The notes beneath the pieces were generated by a model that made no database searches, was not told where the DNA came from, and saw only the letters and a program-made list of their open reading frames with translations. Source: Stentor coeruleus (Eukaryota > Ciliophora > Heterotrichea > Heterotrichida > Stentoridae). Taken from it: DNA of 43,709 bases. Where the stretch lies: contig MPUH01000599.1 in assembly GCA_001970955.1 (NCBI GenBank), positions 1-43,709 on the forward strand. Reading direction: 5' to 3'. The position numbers and the translations under genes are program-made. How positions within the stretch are numbered: position 1 is the first letter of the stretch; each line of letters starts with the position of its first letter. Positions 1 through 9,209 of the stretch are shown here, piece by piece.

Positions 1-1361
1 TAAATACACCATTTAATATAAGATTTGCATATATTCACTTTCTTCTAATACAAATTTACCTAGATATCAAAGATAGGTATTTCTGGAAGAATGATCCTGA
101 AAGTTTAAATGATATAAATTGTTGAATATCATTTCTAATCCCAGTTCTAAAAAATTAAGATATATATAACTAATTTTGAAAAATAAAAAATTCCATTAAT
201 TATAATATTCTATATGAGTGTAAAGCAGAATAAGATTTCATGATATTTGATTTATTCAATAAGATCAAAGATAAAGAATTTATAAAATCCATTTATTCTA
301 CAAAAAGATGAAAAACATTGTAAAATTGACTAATGCAAAAAAAATTTTTTAATATTTTATGATAATTGTATATATAGAGTTTAGTTTAATATAGTTAATC
401 ATTAAGATCCTTTAAACTACATAAATAATTGTATCAAATAGGCAAAATGCTTATTATTTGAAGATAGGTAGCAGGAATATAGTATATAAGCCCAAATAAT
501 TTTGGAATAAAAATGTCTATATTTTGTTTAGGATGCCCAAATAAATTTTGTATATTTGAGAATTGAAGACTTAGACATAAATCTATGCAATTAAAAGGAT
601 TATAATGCAAGGCAAATCAAGTTTTATATTAAATAAAGTTTAAATACTTAACTAAATTTGTGCTTTCTTTTTATAAATATTACGACAGAAATATTTGAAA
701 AACAAAAGCTCAAGGCCTGAAATAATCCAAACTATATTTATTTCCTTAGGTGTTAATATCGTAAAAAATAGCTTAAGTTTTCACTGCTGCATGCAATACT
801 ATAAACGATATAAACTTATAAATAAATGAATGTATTTATAAACTTAGTTTATTGCTTGCAATGATGATTAATCTTACAATCAAAGTAAGCATCCTTTATA
901 GTATTTTGTATAATATATATGATTAGTTGTAGCTTTTATATATTTTAGCCTTGCATAAAAATCTCTGGACCCATGATGGTCAATTTTCCCTTTTCTGATC
1001 ATAAGATAAAGAAAATGTAAGAGCTAGCATATAATAATTAATGTCTAAACACTCTTTTGGAGCGGAAAAACGCAAACCAATGGGCATTAAAGTTAATTGC
1101 ATGTCTTCAACTACTGATTTCTATGTAATTTTTTTTACCACTTTTTTGTCCTAAAAATTACTATAGCCAGTCACAAATACCTTATTTTTTTAGAAAGTAA
1201 AATATATCAAAGTTTCAAGTTTCAATACATAGCTGAAATACATTTAAAAAATAGCCAAATTTAATTATTTTGTAGGATAAACCTTATAATATGAAAAATA
1301 ATGGTGTTTTTCATTTAAAAAATAGCCAAATTTAATTATTTTGTAGGATAAACCTTATAAT
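1..1361. other. AT-rich left-edge region without recognised gene
   Basis: I see no long reading frame, tRNA or recognisable RNA gene here. The stretch holds short inverted arms: AATACTATAAA near 796 and its reverse complement TTTATAGTATT near 894. At its right end lies a 71-bp direct tandem repeat that contains the start codon of the next gene. Confidence 0.5.
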
Positions 1362-1382
1362 ATGAAAAATAATGGTGTTTTT
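1241..1382 (+). repeat. 71-bp perfect tandem duplication over the leishmanolysin start
   Basis: Positions 1241-1311 and 1312-1382 are identical 71-bp units, directly abutting with no N. Each unit contains an ATG followed by AAAAATAATGG. The ATG at 1291 runs into a stop after 14 codons, whereas the ATG at 1362 opens the real frame, so the first copy creates a short upstream ORF. The duplication may be real or may be another unmerged contig overlap like those elsewhere in the window. Confidence 0.85.
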
Positions 1383-4300
1383 CTAGTTCTGCTGGTGTGT
1401 CTATGCATTCATGTTGGAAGTTGGAAGTGTGGTGGCAGTTTTGATTATGAACAGTATGCCAATCCTACTGTAAACTATCAAAGGTCTTTAGATCGCCAGG
1501 GTATCCGCATCGCATTTCACCACCCGAATTTCAGCTTGGGAGATAATACTTCAAATACGAATTTCAATGCAACCTTAAAGCAAGTTGAAAATTACTTTAA
1601 AGCTTTAATATCTATCAACAATGTTCAATCGCCTTTGCTGTTTAAAGGGATTAAAAATTGTGGCCCAGAAGTGGCCATTCCCGATTTACATAAAACAACT
1701 GGATATGATGGAGCTGACATATTAGTCTATATTGCAACAAGCTATTTATCAAATGTAGACTATATTGCTTATAGTGGAGCTTGTATCTTTGATTCTGGAA
1801 ATATGAATCAAGTCTTAGCAGGAAGAATAGTCGTCAATATACCAAACTATATTACATCATTCCCTGATAAAGCTAGTATGTATGGTGTTATTGTAAAATG
1901 CTGAGGGATCCTCTTATGCTGCTGGAAGCCAGACTATAATTGCCTCACCATCAAATATTAACAAGACATATTTAGTAACCCCGAATGTACTTAAAACTGT
2001 TAGAGACATTTATAATTGCACAACATTAGAAGGACTAGCCTTAGAAGAGCAAGGGTTAGCAGGAATTATAAATTCACACATTGATTCGTTTTTCCATTTC
2101 GGGGATCTTCTCAACGCTGTCGTCTACGGTGAATACATTTTATCAATTTTCATTTGGGCGATATTATCTGACACAAACTGGTACAAAGTAGATTCTCTTT
2201 TGGTTCAAATCCCAATCTGGAACAAAAATGCAGGTTGCGAAATGGTCTCTAAGCGTTGCATCAAAAATGAAATTTCAACATCTGCAAATAAGTACTATGC
2301 AGAGTCAAGTTTTGGCTGTGACTTCTATTTAATCCACAAGTCTTCCTGCAACATTGTAAAATACTCCTTAATCCCATCAGCTTATCAATACTTCAATGAT
2401 AAAACAAAAGGGGGAAATGATATCTACGCAGACTATTGTCCAATGCAAATACCCACACAAAATGGTAACTGTTACGGAAGTACCCAAGCAACATTAATAA
2501 ATCCATTTTATGGAGAAATTGTTGGACCAGACAGTAGATGTTTTGTAGGAACTCTAATGATATTCCCTTACACTAACTTTGATTGGGGTCCGCGTTGCTA
2601 TAAAGTTATATCATGTGTTCCACAAGGGACAATGATTCAAATTGGAGATAGTTATGTACTTTGTCCTATTGCTGGTGGACAGACTTCAGTACCTGGATTT
2701 AATGGACTATTAAATTGCCCAAGTAGTGCTGAGCTTTGTGGAGACAAACCTTGTTGGCATGGGTGTTATGGTAGAGGCAAGTGTGTGATAGGTAGATGTA
2801 TCTGTGACAACGGTTATTCTGGAAATGATTGTTCTATTGAGTGTCATTCTTCATGTACATCATGCTTAGGACCTAATTCTAACCAATGTATTACCTGTGC
2901 TGACTCTACAAAAATGCCTACAAACCAAGGGTGTGCTTGCAGACCAAACTATCTAACTATAGCATCTGGAAACTGCCAACTTATAGTCAGTTGTGACAGA
3001 CTTTGTACTAATTGTTCGTCAATAGCAACAACAGTATCAACCTGCACTCAATGTGCTGTTAATTCAACAGCTATAAATGGATATTGCCAATGTAACAATG
3101 GATATCGTTTAGCAGACAATAAATGTTCAGACTGCATGAGTGGATATTATTTCAATGGAACAACTTGTGCACAATGTCCATTTCCTTGCTATGTTTGTAG
3201 CTCTCCTAATATATGCACAGCTTGTATTGATGGGTTTAATCTTATTAATAACAGATGTATCAACACTCTAGAATGTGCTCTTAATAATGATTCAGGTTAT
3301 TGCTTGCTATGCAATAATGGATATTATATTAATCAAGGTAAATGTATTCAATGTAATAGTCCTTGTAATAACTGTAATTCTAGTACTGTTTGCACATCTT
3401 GCCTTGGGTCTTATAGCCTCACAGGTACTATATGCAAATGCCCTGATATGTGTAAAACATGTGATAATATAAACTATGTTTGCTCAGAATGCAATGAAGG
3501 ATATTATTTGAGCTTGGGGAAATGTCTTAAATGTACAGCACCTTGTAAAACTTGTAAGGGTATGAATTGTTGTTCTTCATGTATGGGAAATTATACCTTA
3601 AGTTCAGATGGACAATGTATTTGCCCTGTTGGGTGTAAAACATGTGATGGGACTAATTACAAGTGTCTTGCATGTGATGTTGGATATTATTTGAATGCTG
3701 GTACTTGTGTGAAATGCATTGCACCTTGTGCAAATTGTAATGCTACAGGATGTCTTAGTTGTTTGGGGACTTATAATTTAACTGGGAAAATTTGTGGATG
3801 TCCAAGCTCATGCAGTTATTGCGATTTTACAACCTGGACTTGCTCTTCATGTAAAAATGGCTTTTATTTAAATTCTGGTAACTGCTTGCCATGTATTAAT
3901 CCTTGCAAAAGTTGTACATCTTCGAGTGTGTGTACATCTTGCATAGCACCTTTTGATTTAAATATACAAAATCAGTGCGTATGTCCTTCTAATTGTTTAC
4001 TATGTGATAATGTAGGATGCATTACGTGTTTGAATGGATTTTATAAATCTGGGGTGAATTGTATTCAATGCATATCACCATGTAAGAATTGTATTGGAAC
4101 AGCAACAAATTGTACTTCGTGTTTAGGACAATATACATTAACTAATGGTTTATGTAATTGTCCTACTTGCTGTAATTGTGATGTTAATACATTACTTTGT
4201 GCAACAGCTAAAGATGGTTACTTTTTAAGTAGAATGGGATGCTCACTTTGTTCTGAGCCATGCGCTACATGTGTTGATAGTTCTTTGCAATGCACTAAAT

Positions 4301-6504
4301 GTTTGGGTTCTTTAATTTTAGCTGGAACTCAATGCACTCTACCACCTGGATGCATAAAATTTGATACAGCTCTTTGGAAGTGCACTTTGTGTGATAATGG
4401 ATATATACTTAATACTGATAATACTTGCACCAGCTGTACTGCTCCTTGTAAAACTTGTATTTCAAGCTATACCCAATGTAGTTCTTGCATGGGAACTTAC
4501 TATTTGGAAAACAATCAATGTAAATGTCCTTTAAATTGTGCATCATGTGGAGTAAACCCTTATATCTGTAATTCTTGTAACCCAGGTTGGTTAGCAATAT
4601 CTGGGATTTGTCAAAAATGTGATCCTACTTGCAAAACATGTTCCGGTTATCCATCAAATTGCCAAAGCTGTTATGGGACATATACTTTAGGAAATGGTCA
4701 ATGTAGTTGCCCAATAAACTGCAAAGTATGTGATACAACTAATTATGTATGCACAACTTGTATAGACTCATTTTATCAATATGCAGGTATTTGCAACCAA
4801 TGTGCTACTCAATGTAAATCCTGCTCAAGTTCATCATCATTGTGTACTTCTTGTTTTGGAACTTATACTTTAACCAATGGGAATTGTGTATGTCCTAATA
4901 ATTGTTATAATTGTGACTCAGTCAAATACGTTTGCTCGCTATGTAATAATGGCTATGTCTCAGTCAATAACGTTTGCTTGCTATGTAATAATGGCTATGT
5001 CCTTACAAATGGAACTTGCACATCTTGTTCACCTCTTTGTCTTAATTGTATTGGTAATCCTTCATCATGTACTTCATGTAAAGGTAAATATGTTTTGACA
5101 GGCTCATCATGTCTTTGTCCTTCTTATTGCACAACTTGTGACTCAGGGCCTAATTATTTTTGCACGAAATGCAATGATGGATTTTTCCTAACTAGTGCTG
5201 GAGATTGCCAAGCATGCGCTTCTATTTGCAAAAAATGTTCAACTTCAGCAACAGGATGTATTGAGTGTTATGGAGCATTTGTTATTTCTGGTGGAACCTG
5301 TGCATGCCCTTCAAATTGTGCAACCTGTGATAGTGTAACTTTTAAATGCTTAACTTGTAAAGAAGGATCATATTATTCTAATGGTAACTGTTTTTTATGT
5401 TCATCATTGTGTAAAACTTGCTCAACATCAGAATTTTCATGCACATCATGTAAAGGTGCTTTTGAACTTATAAACAATCAGTGTGTTTGCCCATCTTACT
5501 GCGCTTCATGTGATATTAATGGAGTATGCACAAGTTGTAATGAAGGGTGGATAATGATTAATAATGTTTGCACAAAATGCATAGCACCTTGTAAAACTTG
5601 TGAATTAACTACAACTAATTGTAAATCCTGTCTTGGATCACATTATTATTCGATTGTAAATAATGCAGGCACATGCACTTGTCCAAAAAGCTGCATAATT
5701 TGTGACCAGTTTTCATGGTTATGCACAAAATGCGTAAACGAGTTTTATTACAAAGATGGTAATTGTTTCCCATGTGTATTCCCATGTAAAACATGTACAT
5801 CAGAAACACAATGTTTATCATGCATCAACAGCCTTGAGCTTGATGCAACAACTGGTAAATGCAATTGCCCATCAAATTGTGCCAAATGCGATGTTTTAAC
5901 TTTATCTTGCACTTTATGTAAAGATGGTTTCTTTCTGAATAACGGAGTTTGTTTTCCTTGCGAAGCATCGTGTAAAACTTGTACTACTAATGCTTTAAAA
6001 TGCACTTCATGCTTTATGGAATATGAACTTAATGCTAAATCTCAATGTTGCTCTATAGGTTGTACTAATTGTTTTCTTGGTACAAAATGTTCTGAATGCT
6101 CAGATAAATACTATTTTTCAAGTGGGAAATGTTTTCCATGCATAGAGCCTTGCTTATCATGTACTTCACTCACATTTTGCACAAAATGTTCTGGTTCTTA
6201 TGTAGTTGATGCAACAAAAGGTACATGTACTTGTCCACTTCCATGCACAAAATGTGATACAACTGGTATATGTATTGAATGCCAATCTGGGTATTATCTT
6301 AGTGCAGGAAAATGCGAAGCTTGTCTTAGTCCTTGCAAAACTTGTACTTCTAGGGATATATGCTTGACTTGTATAGATTATAGAGGGCTTAATGCTTATG
6401 GGTGTTGTACAGGTTGTCCAGATAGATGTATTACATGTGATAATATTTTGAATACTTGCTCGTCTTGTGTAAGTCCAGCTGTACTTGTTAATGGAAAATG
6501 CTAA
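1362..6504 (+). CDS. Leishmanolysin-like (M8/GP63) protein with EGF-like and furin-like Cys-rich tail, frame broken at the active site
   Basis: The protein resembles a secreted zinc metalloprotease of family M8. The first part (1362 to about 1895, about 178 aa) has a signal peptide in residues 1-20 and the N-terminal M8 region. The second part is open from 1897 in a different frame (+1) and contains the rest of the M8 domain: an NCTTLEG..LEEQG-type block, a conserved SHID His, WYKVD and NAGCE blocks. An EGF-like module follows (about 2735-2835), then about 25 Cys-rich furin/GFR-type units of 45-50 residues to the end. There is no C-terminal membrane segment, so it is probably secreted or peripheral. 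Neither frame shows the HExxH zinc helix expected exactly at the frame junction (1893-1908), and no GT...AG intron of 15 or 16 nt fits there. It could be a pseudogene, a pseudoenzyme or a local assembly error. Family call is strong; activity is doubtful. Confidence 0.8.
4918..5001 (+). repeat. 42-bp in-frame tandem repeat inside the Cys-rich tail
   Basis: Units 4918-4959 and 4960-5001 match at 39 of 42 positions and each encode 14 residues ending in CNNGYV. This inserts an extra half-unit into the regular furin-like spacing and looks like a recent in-frame expansion. Confidence 0.8.
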
Positions 6505-7350
6505 AGAAATTCTAAGTAAAATATTAGATAAGATAAAACATTTTATACAACATCGCTTATGTTAAAATGATAATTTAGTTTTTAAGTATAATTTTTATGA
6601 GTCCTAGGCTATTTTCCAAAATGAAAATTTGTATTAGCTTTATGGATAGCATAATTCCGTATAATATATGCTTATAAGGTTTAAAATCTACTAATCATTT
6701 AATGCATGCTTTATGCAAATTATCAGCATAATTTCCTAACTCATGAAAATTATTATTTCTAACTCATACAAGTTATTATTTTCTAAGATAGTAAGTATAT
6801 ATTTGCTTATAAAATTCAATAAAATTCAATAAATTTTAAACTAATTTTATATTTTTAATGCTCAATTTCTTAAATATTTACTTGATAATTTCTTCTTGAT
6901 TTTCCAAAAACAATTATTACTATTTCATACAAATCCTCCCTCAAGATGGTATTTTATGGTATATTTATATAAAAAGTCCATAATCATCAAAAGAAAAAAA
7001 AAACTGGCATATGAGTCTAAGAGATAGCCTTAAAGCGATAAGATCAGAAACATACTTAAAAGTTTGTCCTGAATCTAATGGTTTGTATACAAGAATCTAA
7101 GGTTTAATATGTAATGCAGTGTTTGTTACCTGAGAGTATCGAGATGATAGTCATAATTGATCTAGGCAAATTGCCATTAGAATTAGACCAGTGAACAGGG
7201 TAAGGGTATTTTTTTTAGCTATAACGTTGTTATACATTCAAAATTATAAAGAAATTATTACTGAAAATTATGATATAAAAACTCGAGATACTAATATAGA
7301 ATCTTAACTTTTACTTTATAATAAAAAATACAGTTTGTTTATATAAAAAG
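6505..7350. other. Intergenic region with an unexplained less AT-rich island
   Basis: Most of this gap is AT-rich and featureless. From about 7011 to 7216 the base composition is visibly less AT-rich, and the island ends in a run of eight T (7209-7216). It holds only a 29-codon frame starting at 7011. I do not recognise it as a known RNA or protein. A TATAAAA at 7342-7348 sits just before the next start codon. Confidence 0.4.
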
Positions 7351-8511
7351 ATGATAAGCTCAATTAAAAAACGTGACAGTTCTCTATGTAAAAGCAATGT
7401 GGCAAATTCATATGGGCACAAAACTCTACTCGAAAAACTCAAAGAAAAAACCACAGCAATGATAGACGGATTAGAAGTATTTAACAGCCACTCAAAATCA
7501 GGTCTTTCATTTGATGATTTCCAAGCTTTTTTATCTCAATCTAATATTTCTTCAACATCATTTGAAATTGCCCAACTATTTTCTAAATATTCGAAAAGCA
7601 ACACTTTATCAATAAACACTTTAAAGAAACTTTTGACTAGTAGAGGAAACTCTAAATGTAAATCTCTAACAATAAGTCCATGTAGAAGAGATTGCTCATT
7701 GAATATTGAGAAATCGATACTTGATAAAACATGTGATTCAATATCATTTACACCTAAAGCTTGCTTGTTGGATTTTTGGAAACAAATAAGAGAGAAACTT
7801 GATACTCCTGAGTTAATAATAGAGTTTTTTTTTGTTAAAAGGAATGATGATATCACAATTGAAGAATTCAAAGATTCATGCGAATCCTTGTTCTCTAACT
7901 CCATCAACCCAGAACTGATCTTTCTTGAAATATCATTAAAACACAATCGTATGACAAAAACTGAGTTCATAAATTTTATCGAAAACATGAACAAAACCAA
8001 AACCCAAGAAGCTTTATCAACTCTTCGTTCAAAACTCAAGAAAAAATACAAAAATTTCACTCAAGCTTTCGAAGACCTAAAATCCTCCTCAAAAGTGCTT
8101 CAGACTATTACAATTTTTCAATCTCTTAGCCTAAAAAAATCAAACTTTTGCGCTAATCTTCCTGAAGTAATGTCAAAACACCAGTTTAAAAAATTATGGT
8201 ATGGGAAAGAAAATCTATGTAGAATCGAGTCTTGTACTGAAAGATCTGAAGAATATGAGCTTTGTAATCAGCATTTTATAGGGATTATATTACGTGGAGA
8301 AGAAGCTTTAGGGAAAATTACAGCTAGTGTCGAACCTGAAAAATGTGTGAGTGTCCTTACAAGTCTTTTATTATCTATTAAAAAAGGAATACCATTTGTT
8401 TTGAATAATATTCACAAAAGAGATGTTCAAGCACTTCAGCTGTTTTTGAAATATAAACAGGATAAGAAAGGAATGTCACTTACCTCAACTCCTTGTTCAA
8501 GTACTAGCTAA
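7351..8511 (+). CDS. Uncharacterised protein with degenerate EF-hand-like N-terminus and C-C-C-H site
   Basis: This 386-aa frame is not one I recognise. Residues about 40-120 have the helix-loop-helix spacing of paired EF-hands (a GLSFDDFQAFL-like segment, then a second NTLSINTLKKLL-like segment), but the loops lack most acidic calcium ligands, so calcium binding is doubtful. Near the C-terminus there is a compact C290-x4-C295-x9-C305-x2-H308 pattern ending in LCNQHF, like the small zinc knuckles with an LCxxH ending seen in many eukaryotic proteins. The protein is hydrophilic and rich in Lys and Ser, without signal peptide or membrane segment, so it is probably cytosolic or nuclear. The ATG at 7351 is the first in frame and follows a TATAAAAAG stretch. 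The gene stands alone between divergent intergenic regions. Confidence 0.75.
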   Translation: MISSIKKRDSSLCKSNVANSYGHKTLLEKLKEKTTAMIDGLEVFNSHSKSGLSFDDFQAFLSQSNISSTSFEIAQLFSKYSKSNTLSINTLKKLLTSRGNSKCKSLTISPCRRDCSLNIEKSILDKTCDSISFTPKACLLDFWKQIREKLDTPELIIEFFFVKRNDDITIEEFKDSCESLFSNSINPELIFLEISLKHNRMTKTEFINFIENMNKTKTQEALSTLRSKLKKKYKNFTQAFEDLKSSSKVLQTITIFQSLSLKKSNFCANLPEVMSKHQFKKLWYGKENLCRIESCTERSEEYELCNQHFIGIILRGEEALGKITASVEPEKCVSVLTSLLLSIKKGIPFVLNNIHKRDVQALQLFLKYKQDKKGMSLTSTPCSSTS

Positions 8512-9209
8512 CTTATTAAAAACTGTATTAGAGTATATATTATAATTTCTAATAAAAAATAACAATAATCGAGCATACGCTTCTGATGTTGGATTACAAT
8601 TAAAATTATCTATATCTCTTTACCAAAAACAAGTATCACCTTTGAAAAAATAGTTTTCTTCAATACTTCCAATAACTTATTTACCTATTCATANTATTAA
8701 AAACTGTATTAGAGTATATATTATAATTTCTAATAAAAAATAACAATAATCGAGCATACGCTTCTGATATTGGATTACAATTAAAATTATCTATATCTCT
8801 TTACCAAAAGCAAGTATCACCTTTGAAAAAATAGTTTTCTTCAATACTTCCAATAACTTATTTACCTATTCATATATTCCCAAACAGTCTTTTCATATCA
8901 ATTCACACTAAATTTATTCTTAATACCCATATATTTAAATCAAAGTCCCATTTCTATCATAAACTCCTAACATAATCAACTATTAATATAAATTCATCAC
9001 TATTTCTTTATCCATAAAATAATTTTATTAACAAATATAGCAATTAATCCTAACTTTCTATCATTATCCCTTACACATAGCAAGTCTATCATAAAAATTA
9101 TGTTCTCATCAAAAATATCCCAAAAAGCCCAATACCCTCCTTTAACCTATCAAAAAAAACCCCTAATAAAACCAATAATATTATTACTCATCAAAACTTT
9201 CACACCCAT
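8512..9209. other. Convergent intergenic region with gap-flanking repeat
   Basis: This lies between the 3' ends of a plus and a minus gene. Its left half is the N-separated 180-bp duplication. The rest (8875-9209) is G-poor and C-rich on the plus strand. No reading frame or RNA gene was recognised. Confidence 0.5.
8514..8874 (+). repeat. 180-bp direct repeat flanking a single N (assembly junction)
   Basis: Copies at 8514-8693 and 8695-8874 flank the N at 8694. I see two mismatches between them (GATGTTGG versus GATATTGG, and AAAAACA versus AAAAGCA). The layout matches two unmerged contig ends or two haplotypes rather than a biological repeat. Confidence 0.85.

Noticed and set aside
794..906. 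Inverted repeat AATACTATAAA / TTTATAGTATT as a structured RNA or terminator
   Set aside because: Eleven-base arms about 85 bp apart in AT-rich DNA are expected by chance.
1902..1904. TGA read as a sense codon (reassigned code)
   Set aside because: TGA terminates the carboxypeptidase frame at 9210, and tryptophan in long frames uses TGG, so a standard code fits; reading through does not restore the M8 domain either.
1887..1905. Intron explaining the leishmanolysin frame change
   Set aside because: GT...AG pairs in the right phase are 13 or 19 nt long, not the 15-16 nt expected for a heterotrich intron, and removing either still leaves no HExxH helix.
7011..7216. tRNA or spliceosomal snRNA in the island
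   Set aside because: No convincing A/B box, cloverleaf or known snRNA motif was found by eye.
8514..8874. Long terminal or transposon direct repeats
   Set aside because: The copies abut a single N, contain no element between them, and follow the same pattern as the five other junctions.
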